Shown: positions 1 to 8,127 of the stretch, piece by piece
How positions within the stretch are numbered: position 1 is the stretch's first letter
Layout: every line of letters starts with the position of its first letter
From: CAZDIO01 sp964505555
GTDB taxonomy: Bacteria > Bdellovibrionota_C > UBA2361 > SZUA-149 > CAZDIO01
Length of the DNA stretch: 64,000 bases
Direction of reading: 5' to 3'
Assembly (NCBI GenBank): GCA_964505555.1
Contig: CAZDIO010000026.1
Location: 1-64,000, forward strand
Notes under the pieces: generated by a model
What the model saw: only the letters and a program-made list of their open reading frames with translations
Database searches by the model: none
What the model was told of the DNA's origin: nothing
Translations under genes and position numbers: made by a program

Positions 1-80
1 GTCGAACCTTGCCAGCTGCTCTGAGGATACTTTCTAGAATCTTCTTTCTGCGAGATACAAGTTACTAAACCGTCATTCAT

Positions 81-120
81 CTCGGGTGTGTAGACCCTTA
101 AAAATGCCTACACACCCGAG
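81..120. terminator. Inverted repeat, probable bidirectional terminator
   Basis: A perfect 13-bp inverted repeat (arms 81-93 and 108-120, starting CTCGGGTGTG) surrounds a 14-nt loop. It lies just past the stop of the small minus-strand reading frame ending at 138, so it fits a terminator. There is no long T-run on either side, which lowers certainty. Confidence 0.6.
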
Positions 121-137
121 AATAACCCATTAATCTT

Positions 138-350
138 CTAGGCAGCTAACTGGAGCTTTCCCATGGCAAGACAACACCCCTCACGACTACTCTGACACCA
201 ACGTGCCCAGTCGCCTGTGAGCCCTATTAATGTTATTAAGCGCCGCCGATACTCCGGAGAATCTTCAGCCAGTTTGATTTTGTTGGCCATGTCCGCAACT
301 ATGTTCAGTTGCTTTCTTGAGATAAGATGAACACGAATCTTGCGCTCCAC
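138..350 (-). CDS. Small hypothetical protein, start uncertain
   Basis: A 70-residue basic frame starting at GTG (350). The same frame stays open upstream to a TAA at 432-434, with coding-like composition. A perfect Shine-Dalgarno sequence (AAGGAGG on the minus strand, 419-425) sits 8 nt before an in-frame ATC at 408-410, but no ATG, GTG or TTG lies in the usual window. Either the ORF lost its start codon, uses a rare one, or begins at the internal GTG without a good ribosome site. I recognise no domain. The tail (about residues 46-70) contains two cysteines in a row and a hydrophobic end. It is followed by a hairpin at 81-120. Possibly a decayed gene. Confidence 0.35.
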   Translation of the reverse strand: MERKIRVHLISRKQLNIVADMANKIKLAEDSPEYRRRLITLIGLTGDWARWCQSSREGCCLAMGKLQLAA

Positions 351-569
351 CTCTTCAAGACGAACATAAGGTGGTGCGGGAAGAGCCGTTTCATAGGTTA
401 CCGCAAAGATAAAGGTTTCCTCCTTATCCTTTTAACAATGTATTGACGCTTTAAGCTGCTGAGTGCCTCTATTGGGTCGCCATTATTTTCATCTCATTTA
501 TCTTTTTTAATGCGATCTGTCCCCGTTTATTACTATAAGAAAGACTGATAAAAGATAATTCGATAATTT

Positions 570-980
570 ATGATCTACCTTGGAATCGGCATCGTTGCTG
601 GAATCTTAGCTGGCATGTTTGGCATTGGCGGCGGGATTGTAATCGTGCCTGCGTTAATCTCCCTTGACCGCATGAAGGTGGAGATGGCTACCGGAACATC
701 TCTTGCGGCATTACTGTTGCCTGTAGGGCTACTTGGGGCTTGGGAGTATTACAAAAAGGGGCTTATCAATCCACTTTCTGCTGTGCTTATCGCTCTTGGA
801 TTGTTTGTGGGGGCCTGGTTTGGGGCACGACTAAGTCTCAGCATTTCATCGCGCCAACTTCAACGAGCATTTGCTGTTTTTCTTCTCCTTGTTGCTGTTC
901 AACTTTGGAAAACTGCGGGAGATAAACCTGCTCAAACAACGCTCTCAACACCAGATCCTTCCACTGATGAACCATCATAG
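570..980 (+). CDS. TauE/SafE family (sulfite exporter-like) membrane protein, half-size
   Basis: 136 residues, strongly hydrophobic over about residues 1-110 with roughly four membrane spans, and a polar C-terminal tail rich in T, P and S. The N-terminal glycine-rich motif around residues 17-27 (GIGGGIVIVPAL type) is the signature of the TauE/SafE (formerly DUF81) family, proposed exporters of sulfite or other organosulfonate-derived anions. Canonical members are about 250 residues, made of two such halves. This one corresponds to a single half and would have to dimerise. No strong ribosome-binding site is seen upstream; the first ATG was taken. It converges with the minus-strand operon ending at 990, with 9 nt between. 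Substrate cannot be inferred. Confidence 0.75.
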   Translation: MIYLGIGIVAGILAGMFGIGGGIVIVPALISLDRMKVEMATGTSLAALLLPVGLLGAWEYYKKGLINPLSAVLIALGLFVGAWFGARLSLSISSRQLQRAFAVFLLLVAVQLWKTAGDKPAQTTLSTPDPSTDEPS

Positions 981-989
981 AGCTTCCTT

Positions 990-2165
990 TCATAAAAACT
1001 CTAAAGATTCCCTCAAAGAGCTGTTGGCTGTAACTACGGAATGTCTCATGGTGTGCTTTCTCAGCACTGCTTCATCAATTGCTACGCGTAGCCCTAAACC
1101 TTCCGGTAGTGCCGGGGGATGTCCTCCGTAACCAAACCGCAAATAAGGACATGCGGGATCGTCTTTGAGAAGATATCTACCAAAGCACCCCTCTGCAAAA
1201 CGCAGACGCTCTATAGAGTGGAGAAGAATGACATTTGCAGCAGAAAGAAGTGACGATTCGCCTACCTGACAACCAAGTTGCACATCGATCCCCGCCTTGA
1301 GTGCTTCTTTCGCGCGGGCAAGAGACGCGATGAGCCCACCGCACTTAGAGATCCGAATGTTTACTACCGAACATGCTTTGTATTCAATAAGTCGCTCAAG
1401 GGAGTTTCGATCAGAAAAACTTTCATCAGCAACAACAGTCACTCCCTCTTCCTCAAGAATCTTTGCCCCCTCTAAATTATCTGCTGGTAACGGTTGTTCA
1501 ACGGCTACTATCTTGAATTTATGAAGAAGTGGGATATTCCTTAGCGCTTGAGGGACACTCCAGGCCATATTTGCATCAACTCGAAGCTCACAGGACTTCC
1601 CAAGGATTCGTCGTACAATAACAAGCCGCTCAAGGTCTCGTTCGTCTCCGACTTTAATTTTTACATCTTTAAAATTTAGAAGTCGCATCAAGAGAAGGTT
1701 TTTTAAAAAATGCCTGCCCCCTTCAAGAGGAAGTACAGCGCTATAACGTCTTTTTTCTCTTATCTTCCCAAAGGAGATACTTTCATTAAATGCTCGCCCA
1801 AAAGAATCAAGGAGCGCCAAATCTACTGCGCACCAAGCAGCAAGGAGCGATGCTTCTCCTTTATTCCACTCCCTGGGGGGAGCCCCATCACACCACCGAA
1901 GAAATTCAACTACCTCTTCAAAATTCATCGCATTAAAACCGATGAGTGCGGGAAGTATCACCGTCTCGAGACTATGAAAGACCGTCTCCTGATTCTCTCC
2001 TGTAACATACTCACGTGGCAAACATTCCCCAAAACCTACCGTGTTATCCTCAAGGACGCATTTTAGAAATACACTGGAAGAACATGCACGAGTGTGCGCG
2101 GCATGCCAAACCGGTTTTCGAAACGGCAGATCTACGGCAAACAATTCAAAATGTTTAATCCTCAT
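990..2165 (-). CDS. Enolase-superfamily enzyme, MLE/dipeptide epimerase-like
   Basis: 391 residues with the capping-domain plus TIM-barrel layout of the muconate-lactonising subgroup. The catalytic set is visible: KxK motif (K169, K171), metal ligands D197 (in DANMAW), E223 (VEQPL) and D247 (ADES), and the second acid/base lysine K274 (ISKCGG). Members act by abstracting an alpha-proton from a carboxylate: cycloisomerases, o-succinylbenzoate synthases, N-acylamino acid racemases and L-Ala-D/L-Glu epimerases. It is the last gene of the operon that starts with the GH3-type enzyme at 6997, 23 nt after the hydrolase gene. An N-acylamino acid racemase or dipeptide epimerase role would fit a GH3 enzyme that makes acyl-amino acid amides, but that is inference. 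Confidence 0.8.
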   Translation of the reverse strand: MRIKHFELFAVDLPFRKPVWHAAHTRACSSSVFLKCVLEDNTVGFGECLPREYVTGENQETVFHSLETVILPALIGFNAMNFEEVVEFLRWCDGAPPREWNKGEASLLAAWCAVDLALLDSFGRAFNESISFGKIREKRRYSAVLPLEGGRHFLKNLLLMRLLNFKDVKIKVGDERDLERLVIVRRILGKSCELRVDANMAWSVPQALRNIPLLHKFKIVAVEQPLPADNLEGAKILEEEGVTVVADESFSDRNSLERLIEYKACSVVNIRISKCGGLIASLARAKEALKAGIDVQLGCQVGESSLLSAANVILLHSIERLRFAEGCFGRYLLKDDPACPYLRFGYGGHPPALPEGLGLRVAIDEAVLRKHTMRHSVVTANSSLRESLEFL

Positions 2166-2188
2166 CTTCTTTTCAAGCAGTCTTTCTT

Positions 2189-3442
2189 TTAACCAAACTT
2201 ATGCATGCTATTTGCAAATGCTTTAGGAACTTCAAATGCCTCTTCTGATTGTAAGTCAGATTGTGCAATCCGGTGTCTTAGCCAACGCTCCATGAGATCG
2301 ACAAGTTGTAACTGTCGCGCCTCAGTGGCAATAGTATGAGAGCCTCCTTTCTCGAGGAGCAACTCCCGATCTGAAGAAACCAGCGATTGAAAGAGCTCTT
2401 TTGTAAACTCATTGTCAACAACCCGATCCTCTTCGGCAAGAATCATCAATACACTACAGCGGAGTCTCCTGATCGCATATCGAGCCACCCACTGGAGAGG
2501 TAAAAGGGTGGCAGCAGTAACCACTGGAAGCCAGCAATACTGGTCGTTTTTCATCGCTTCCTCCTCAGAATAAGCATCAAGAACTTCACCTTTTGGTAAA
2601 TAAAAAAATGCAGCGATAATACTAGCAAGAAACAACCAGAGAGCTGCGCGCACATAGGAAATTGGAAAAACAAAAGACAACAAGAGAAGCAAGACTGGGG
2701 TAATTCCCAAATGAACAACCAGGGCTAAAGCTCGGTAGCGATGCTCCTTACATCTGATCTGCTCTGAGAGAGTGGGTCTTTCCCCACACTCAGGATGTAA
2801 CGAGACATTTGGCACCCGTACTCGCGGAAGCAAGAGAAAGAAGGCAAGCGCAGTAAGTAAACTGAGATCCCATAAACGGGGAAATACAAACGGCAAGGCG
2901 ATAAACATCGCTGGACTAAGCACATAGTAGAGGAGAAGCACCATTAGGAGGAGATGTGCGTGCTTCCTTTTTCGCAAACAAAAAGAAGGCGCCGTAAGAA
3001 CTACTCCGACAATGCGAGCCGAGCTAGCCTTTCTTCCAAAGAAACTCGGGAGCTGTTCAAATAACCAAGCTACAACAACCGCTACGAGAGCTCCTGTAGA
3101 GTGCCCAAGGATAAAGATACATCTGTTATCGTAACTGTTGATGAGCTTTCGTAATGAAACAATAGCGTCATTTGTCCAATTCCACATCCGACTCTGGCGA
3201 AACTCACCATAGCGGCCAGTATGTCCCCAGAGGTTTCGTTGCCAAACATCGACCTGACGATCAAAGCGTCGATAAAGTTCTCGAGCGATTTTTTTCTGAC
3301 CAACAACGCCATTGGCACCAAGACCAGCATAATACATAAACGCTGTAGGACATTTGTTTGAGCCCGCAAGGTGTAAGTTACGCCAAATATTTGGTTGATC
3401 TCGTCGATTACGAAACCATACCTTTATCTTCTCAATGCTCAT
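2189..3442 (-). CDS. Membrane-embedded alpha/beta hydrolase
   Basis: 417 residues. The nucleophile elbow GHSTG has Ser115, preceded by a long N-terminal strand/helix region. A probable acid (EEDRVVD, about residue 345) and a histidine (GGSHT, about residue 372) complete a triad. Unusually, two or more hydrophobic hairpins (about residues 155-215 and 243-285) are inserted between nucleophile and acid where soluble hydrolases have a lid, suggesting a membrane-anchored lipase or esterase. The start ATG overlaps the stop of the upstream hydrolase gene (ATGA, 3439-3442), so the two are translationally coupled. The substrate is unknown; a lipid or acyl-amide is plausible from context. Confidence 0.7.
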   Translation of the reverse strand: MSIEKIKVWFRNRRDQPNIWRNLHLAGSNKCPTAFMYYAGLGANGVVGQKKIARELYRRFDRQVDVWQRNLWGHTGRYGEFRQSRMWNWTNDAIVSLRKLINSYDNRCIFILGHSTGALVAVVVAWLFEQLPSFFGRKASSARIVGVVLTAPSFCLRKRKHAHLLLMVLLLYYVLSPAMFIALPFVFPRLWDLSLLTALAFFLLLPRVRVPNVSLHPECGERPTLSEQIRCKEHRYRALALVVHLGITPVLLLLLSFVFPISYVRAALWLFLASIIAAFFYLPKGEVLDAYSEEEAMKNDQYCWLPVVTAATLLPLQWVARYAIRRLRCSVLMILAEEDRVVDNEFTKELFQSLVSSDRELLLEKGGSHTIATEARQLQLVDLMERWLRHRIAQSDLQSEEAFEVPKAFANSMHKFG

Positions 3443-4365
3443 ACACTCAACTCAGATCTATTTTGGGTTTGAAGAGTGTTCTCAGAAGCAGCCTCAACTG
3501 CAAAAAGCCAGTTATGAAGATCGTAAAAAAACCTCTCTGACTCCTTACTGTATTCAAGAATATGCTTTGCTTCGGAATATTCGATGATCTGTTTTTTAGA
3601 AGAAGAAACGCTTTTTACAAACAAGCGCGTTTTTTCGTTATTATTGATCTCATCTTTCCCGGCAAGAAGGACTAAGAGTGGAAGAACAAAGCTCTTGGAA
3701 TGGAGATTGATAAAACGTCTCATTCGAAACGTTTCTCTATATGTCTGAAGATCCGTGTGCGTAAGGGCAAAAGGATCTCTTTTAATAAAATGAAGGCGCT
3801 GAGAAACATCGGTAAGTTGTTCTGGAGAAAAAGGAAGCGGAATTTGTGCCTCTTTCCCCACAAAACGTTGAAACACTGAAGCCACACTCGAAACAATCTC
3901 CGGTCTAACTTTAGTAAATACCGCCGGAGCAGCAAGCACCACGGAGTGACAAAGAGCTTCATATTTTAAGGCAAACAAAAGCGCCGGAAGAGCTCCAAAA
4001 CATTGACCAAGAAGATGAACTTTTTTTAAACCGGATTGCCTGAGAGAAAAACTAACAACCTCTAAAGCATCATCAAGAATCTGTTCATATCGTTTACACT
4101 CTCCTCGAGGCTCATTACTTAACCCCGAGCCTCGTCGGTCAAAACTAAAAACAGGAAAACCACTTTTTGCGAGCATGATCGCGCTATCAAGAAACCATCC
4201 CGAATGGCTCTGAAGACCATGAAACATAATCACCGGAGACTTATTCCCTGATGACGGAAATATTCGTACCGGGATAAGCACTCCATCCACACTTGGTAAG
4301 AATTGGAGTTGAAAAGCCTCAGCATGGTGATCTTTTGCTCTCTGATCTTCTTTCTGCTCTAGCAT
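3439..4365 (-). CDS. Alpha/beta hydrolase with cysteine nucleophile
   Basis: 308 residues, monoacylglycerol lipase/serine-aminopeptidase-like fold: oxyanion region MFHGLQ (about 47-52), DRRGSG (about 76-81), nucleophile elbow GQCFG with Cys122 in place of serine, Asp238 (AGKDEI) and His268 (EAKHI). A cysteine at the elbow is typical of dienelactone hydrolases and some cyclising or transferase members, and is unusual for lipases. No signal peptide, so cytoplasmic. It overlaps the upstream FAH-fold gene by 7 nt (4359-4365) and the downstream hydrolase by 4 nt, placing it in the middle of the operon. Function beyond hydrolase or acyltransferase chemistry is not predictable. Confidence 0.75.
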   Translation of the reverse strand: MLEQKEDQRAKDHHAEAFQLQFLPSVDGVLIPVRIFPSSGNKSPVIMFHGLQSHSGWFLDSAIMLAKSGFPVFSFDRRGSGLSNEPRGECKRYEQILDDALEVVSFSLRQSGLKKVHLLGQCFGALPALLFALKYEALCHSVVLAAPAVFTKVRPEIVSSVASVFQRFVGKEAQIPLPFSPEQLTDVSQRLHFIKRDPFALTHTDLQTYRETFRMRRFINLHSKSFVLPLLVLLAGKDEINNNEKTRLFVKSVSSSKKQIIEYSEAKHILEYSKESERFFYDLHNWLFAVEAASENTLQTQNRSELSV

Positions 4366-5276
4366 TTTACTGTGGCCTCTTTGTTTTCGTTACTTACATG
4401 CACCACTCCGTAGCCGAGAACTTCTGATGTCATCTCAATTTCATCCCCTGGCTGAAGAAAGGTATGGCTAAACAGGTGTGCTCTCCGGGCCCGTTTTACG
4501 GAAAAGCCGTTTTTGAGAAATAATTCCATAGTGCGCAGTTTGTTGGGGACGGTAAGAATCACTCCTTCAGGAGTGCCTGAGGCAACAAGTAACCACTCCG
4601 TGTTACTGTCTTCTTGAAATACCTGTTGATGAATCTCTTTTGGCCTCAAAATACAATCCACCGCACGCAGTGTTTGGCGAGGCTGCTGATTGACCCGAAG
4701 TGAAATGGAGAGTTTTTCCCAATCTTCATCATCACCAATAGCGAGAAGTGGACCCACAAGTAGAGCTCCTTCAAAATTCTTTGCTTCTGAAAATACTGAT
4801 TGTTGTCGCTCGAGTTTTCGTGAGTAATTAATGACTTGAATACCGCGATCGGTAAGGTCATTAACCATTAAAAAGCCAAATCTCTCCGGGGCATGCCGTC
4901 GCTGAAGAATCCCTACCTCTGCTTCATAGTCAAGGTGGGGTCGATAGAGGAGGTGCCCGTCCATCAACCGCGCGGGACCCTTTTTCTGAAACCGAAAGCA
5001 GTCTGCAGCACGCATCTCACGTTGGTGAGAAGGATAGGTAAAGGTATAGCCAATGCATCGAACATCAACGTTTGGAAGGGGTGGCAGCAATTCCTTCCAC
5101 GAAGTAAGGGTAGGCGGAGCACTTGTTTCATTTCGAAGGGGAGGATCTTCTTTCCAAAGTGAATCAAGTTCAAAAGTCTCAGGAGAAAGGAAGCACCCTT
5201 CTGGCAAAAAGCCATAGACGATTCGCCAGAAAGTGTCGATGGTTCTTGCGACGGTAAGCATCCTTTGTAACGACAC
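4359..5276 (-). CDS. Fumarylacetoacetase (FAH)-fold family protein
   Basis: 305 residues. The C-terminal two thirds carry FAH-family landmarks: the acidic metal-binding stretch DYEAEVG (about 116-122), the GFLMVNDLTDRGIQ segment (about 134-147) with the conserved Asp, and the downstream SGTPEG turn (about 235-240). Family members are Mg/Ca-dependent hydrolases, decarboxylases or isomerases that cleave C-C bonds of diketo acids. The N-terminal 70 residues are not recognisable. The gene lies 5 nt downstream of the GH3-like gene and overlaps the next hydrolase gene, so it is co-translated. The usual partners (homogentisate or catechol meta-cleavage enzymes) are absent, so its substrate is probably linked to this cluster. 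Confidence 0.75.
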   Translation of the reverse strand: MSLQRMLTVARTIDTFWRIVYGFLPEGCFLSPETFELDSLWKEDPPLRNETSAPPTLTSWKELLPPLPNVDVRCIGYTFTYPSHQREMRAADCFRFQKKGPARLMDGHLLYRPHLDYEAEVGILQRRHAPERFGFLMVNDLTDRGIQVINYSRKLERQQSVFSEAKNFEGALLVGPLLAIGDDEDWEKLSISLRVNQQPRQTLRAVDCILRPKEIHQQVFQEDSNTEWLLVASGTPEGVILTVPNKLRTMELFLKNGFSVKRARRAHLFSHTFLQPGDEIEMTSEVLGYGVVHVSNENKEATVKC

Positions 5277-5281
5277 CCTGA

Positions 5282-6997
5282 TTAATGCATTCCGGCTGCT
5301 TTTGCCTGAGCTTCCTCTTCAAGGGAAAACTCCTGCTCTGCAGGAAACCGGTCAGCAAATGTTTCATCCGTAGTGACTCGAAGAATTTTAAATTGTGTAT
5401 CGATTCGACCTTTGGCGACTTCGCTCTCCTGGTATTTCTTAAAGGTACCTTCCTTTACAATTCGGATCTGCGGAAGAGAGAGCCGAAGAGAATCGCGCTT
5501 TTGAGCATATTCAGAGTTGTGCCTCTTTAAAGCTTCATCTAACGACCGAAGCACCGGAGCAATCTCCATGGCTGTAGGAAGAGATGAGAACTCAACAAGA
5601 AATAGATAGAAGGGTTTTGTATTTTCACTGGTCACGCCAACGGCGGCGATAAAATGGTATTTGGTTTGTAGTGAACGAAAGGCTTTTTCGACTGCAGAAA
5701 GAACTTGTGCCTCACTGAGTTTCTCACCGATTAATGAGACGATACCTTTTGTTTTATGGAGGAAGCGAATTATCGGCGTTTTCTCATAAAAGCCTGCGAC
5801 TTCAATGACATCATTCATATTGTAACGATACAGTCCAGAGGTCGTTGTTACATAGGGAATATATTTTTCCCCAACCGCGAGATTCTCAGGCAAAAGAAGC
5901 GAGCTAGGTAGGGGATGCTCCTCTTCAGCGAGCGCAAATTCATATATATTTGTATCTATAGTAAGCACCCCATCACAACCGTCGTCAGAAAGCGGGATGG
6001 AGCCTCGTAGCTCCGTTGCAAAATACCCAATGTCGCGGACCGGAATGTTTTCTGAATAGTCGTGCGTAGCTTCTTTGAGCTGAAATCCCACCGTTCCTCC
6101 CTTCCAACAACCGATCGCAGCAAGCTCAGGCCAAACATGTTTTGGAAGTAACTTACCGTTTTCTTTTTTTGCTGCTGTTTTTAAAAACTTTGCGCGGCGA
6201 GCATTTCGAGCGCAAGTATTTTTAAACTGTGCGAGATCTTTTGTTGACAACTCAGGTGTCCTGCTCGAAGAAATAGTGCCATCTTGAATATCAGCGATTA
6301 TTGATTCGCTAAATTCTCCTAGAAGCTCTGCAATCAGTGCTACCGTACTTGGATTACAGGTATAGATAAAAGATACAGGATGCTCAGCGGCCATTCGTAG
6401 AATAAGGTAATATTTTGTTCGGTAATCTTTAATCGTAAAAGCCTCATAGGGGCAGGCATACATTTTTTTTATCACCATTGGCGCATTCTGATATCCATGT
6501 CCGGACTCAGCACCACAAGGGGTACCATCAGGAGCGTAGCTCTCTGCTTCCGGGCTGACGATTACGAAGAGCCGATTGTGAAATACTTGCGGATGGTCAC
6601 GATAAAGCGCAGAAAGCCAAAGCTTTAAAAGTCGAGCTTTATTTTGCTTACTTTCAGGTGTGACAGGGATGAACTTGGTACTTCCGGTAGTTCCGCTCGT
6701 CATGCCATAGAGAATTGGCTTTTCTATTGTTAACTGTGCGGCATCTCCTTCCATCGCCTTCTTAATAAAAGGCTCAAGAGTTTCATAATCAGCTAAAGGA
6801 ACTTGCGATTGAAAATCCTTAAAATCACATATTTCTGCAAAACGGTGCTTTTTTCCGTAACTTGTTTCTGCATTTTTCTGAAGGATATGTCCTAATAACG
6901 ACCGCTGAAGGTGCGATGGGACCTGACACGACTTCTGGAAACGCCGCAACGCATAAGGTCCATAGGCACTAAATAACAAGGTTGGCAGATGTATCAT
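5282..6997 (-). CDS. GH3-family acyl-acid adenylating enzyme (amido synthetase-like)
   Basis: 571 residues, the usual size of GH3 proteins. The ATP-binding P-loop-like motif MTSGTTGSTKF is at about 99-109. The region around 385-400 (YRYNMNDVIEV) matches the conserved YRY..DVV motif of GH3 enzymes, followed by the hinge. Plant members adenylate carboxylic acids such as jasmonate, indole-acetate and benzoates, and conjugate them to amino acids. Bacterial homologs are widespread but mostly uncharacterised. It is the promoter-proximal gene of a five-gene operon with an FAH-fold protein, two hydrolases and an enolase-superfamily enzyme. The start MIHLPTLLF was taken as the first ATG; a 225-bp gap separates it from the next gene. 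Confidence 0.85.
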   Translation of the reverse strand: MIHLPTLLFSAYGPYALRRFQKSCQVPSHLQRSLLGHILQKNAETSYGKKHRFAEICDFKDFQSQVPLADYETLEPFIKKAMEGDAAQLTIEKPILYGMTSGTTGSTKFIPVTPESKQNKARLLKLWLSALYRDHPQVFHNRLFVIVSPEAESYAPDGTPCGAESGHGYQNAPMVIKKMYACPYEAFTIKDYRTKYYLILRMAAEHPVSFIYTCNPSTVALIAELLGEFSESIIADIQDGTISSSRTPELSTKDLAQFKNTCARNARRAKFLKTAAKKENGKLLPKHVWPELAAIGCWKGGTVGFQLKEATHDYSENIPVRDIGYFATELRGSIPLSDDGCDGVLTIDTNIYEFALAEEEHPLPSSLLLPENLAVGEKYIPYVTTTSGLYRYNMNDVIEVAGFYEKTPIIRFLHKTKGIVSLIGEKLSEAQVLSAVEKAFRSLQTKYHFIAAVGVTSENTKPFYLFLVEFSSLPTAMEIAPVLRSLDEALKRHNSEYAQKRDSLRLSLPQIRIVKEGTFKKYQESEVAKGRIDTQFKILRVTTDETFADRFPAEQEFSLEEEAQAKAAGMH

Positions 6998-7055
6998 TCC
7001 CTACAATCGCGCAGGTGGGATAACGTGTCCCTGACAGAGATCATAAAAATTCTGA

Positions 7056-7241
7056 GAGCTTAATTATGTTTTAATCCAGGAGGCACGGTCCGCCTTACGG
7101 CGGAAAAGTGCTATTGGGGAGACGCTGCGAACACGCGAGATTCAAATTGCTCGTTCGCTTAATAATGAAGACCGAATCCTCCGTGCCTGCGAACTTTCTG
7201 AAATAACGATGAGGCTTACACTATGTTCCAAAAAGCGCTAG
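7056..7241 (+). pseudogene. Start-less remnant of the small partner of a nucleotidyltransferase
   Basis: An open frame of 61 codons without any usable start (TGA at 7053-7055, the only ATG near the end), yet with coding-like sequence: a region reading REIQIARSLNNEDRIL and then RACELSEITMRL. This resembles the short helical protein (ERL..A.ELSE pattern) commonly encoded immediately upstream of MNT-type nucleotidyltransferases. A Shine-Dalgarno-like AGGAGG is at 7078-7083 but no start codon follows in frame. It overlaps the next gene by 19 nt, as expected for such a pair. I read it as a 5'-decayed gene; a rare start codon is an alternative. Confidence 0.4.
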
Positions 7242-7765
7242 AGCATGCAATAACTCGGTTACGAAATGCTCAGAAAGACCGCCTGTTAGAACGCTTTGCT
7301 CTGATCGATGGATTTGCCGTTTCCCGTTGGAGCATCCCAAGAGCGACATCTGATATTGACTTCGTTATCCAACTTGGAGATTCAACCGAAGAGAAACTCG
7401 CTTCCGCGCTGCACGGCACAATCATCAAGGGTTCACCACGAGATCCCCTGCTCAGTTGCGTCACATTTGAAGAACATGACGACCACGGAAATATTCCCGT
7501 TCAGCTTGTTCGATTTCCGTCTGCTTGGGAAAAAATCGCGTTTCAAAACGTTTCTGAAGATGAGATTGATGGCTTCATCATGCCATTTGTCGACTGGAAG
7601 GCCTTAGTGCTGCTCAAATTGTATGCAGGCGCAGCTCACGATCTTGCAGATGCCCAGAGCATTCTCGAAACGGTTCAACCAAAACCTCAAGAGCTAAATT
7701 ACCTGAAAAAAAATGCTGCTTCATTAAGAGTATCTAAGAGATTAGAGAGACTCATTCCAAAATAA
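7223..7765 (+). CDS. Nucleotidyltransferase-fold protein (toxin-antitoxin-like)
   Basis: 180 residues. The segment around 27-52 (FALIDGFAVSRW then RATSDIDFVI) is the nucleotidyltransferase signature: a G-rich strand followed by the D-x-D metal site, as in DUF6036/MNT-type proteins. Members are linked to toxin-antitoxin modules, where they adenylylate partners or tRNA. A GAGG ribosome site lies 8 nt before the ATG. The upstream partner frame appears broken. The gene sits just outside the left tRNA-derived repeat at 7860, so it belongs to the host side or to an older island rather than to island 1. No DNA-binding domain is visible. Confidence 0.65.
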   Translation: MFQKALEHAITRLRNAQKDRLLERFALIDGFAVSRWSIPRATSDIDFVIQLGDSTEEKLASALHGTIIKGSPRDPLLSCVTFEEHDDHGNIPVQLVRFPSAWEKIAFQNVSEDEIDGFIMPFVDWKALVLLKLYAGAAHDLADAQSILETVQPKPQELNYLKKNAASLRVSKRLERLIPK

Positions 7766-7859
7766 CCGCGGCTGGACGATCTGCGATCTACTATTCGCAC
7801 AGGAGCACCGGAATAATCTCCCGCAACGAAGGAGTTGAGTAAATCTCATCCAACGAGTT

Positions 7860-7915
7860 TGCCCTGGCGGAGACTCGAACTCCGATGTTGTTTCCAACAC
7901 ATGGTTCTGAGCCAT
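7860..7915 (-). repeat. Attachment-site repeat: 3' half of tRNA-Leu(CAG), copy 1
   Basis: 56 bp identical to 14987-15042. Read on the minus strand it gives an anticodon loop CTCAGAA (anticodon CAG), a long variable arm with stem TGTTG/CAACA, the T-arm GGAGTTCGAGTCTCC and the 3' acceptor strand. That is the 3' half of a class II tRNA-Leu. The D-arm and 5' acceptor are missing, so it is not a working tRNA. It lies about 210 bp upstream of a P4-type integrase gene, the usual arrangement for an att site at the edge of a tRNA-targeted island. Confidence 0.85.
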
Positions 7916-8043
7916 AAAACTCACTTGTATCACTGAGTGTCATGGTGTGTCTTTCTGTTTCATAACTTGCTTAAATCACAAACCTTTCTAAAATCTTCTT
8001 GAACCACGACGGTTCATGAAGAGTCATCGAAGTTCAGTCTTGA

Positions 8044-8114
8044 TGGCCCCAATTTGGCCCCAGTCAAACCACATGGTCCTGACCATGTGGTGCAAACAGG
8101 AATTGGCCCCAATT
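8044..8114. promoter_or_regulatory. Arm-type repeats and palindrome upstream of integrase 1
   Basis: The motif TGGCCCCA occurs three times (starting near 8044, 8055 and 8104), twice followed by ATT. A 9-bp inverted repeat CCACATGGT/ACCATGTGG with a 4-nt loop occupies 8069-8090. Position between the att core and the integrase start suggests integrase arm sites, or binding sites for an excisionase or the integrase gene's regulator. Confidence 0.45.
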
Positions 8115-8127
8115 GCGAAGAGGAACT

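Noticed and set aside
7860..7960. Functional tRNA-Leu gene at the first repeat
   Set aside because: Only the anticodon loop to the 3' end is present; D-arm and 5' acceptor strand are absent, at both copies.
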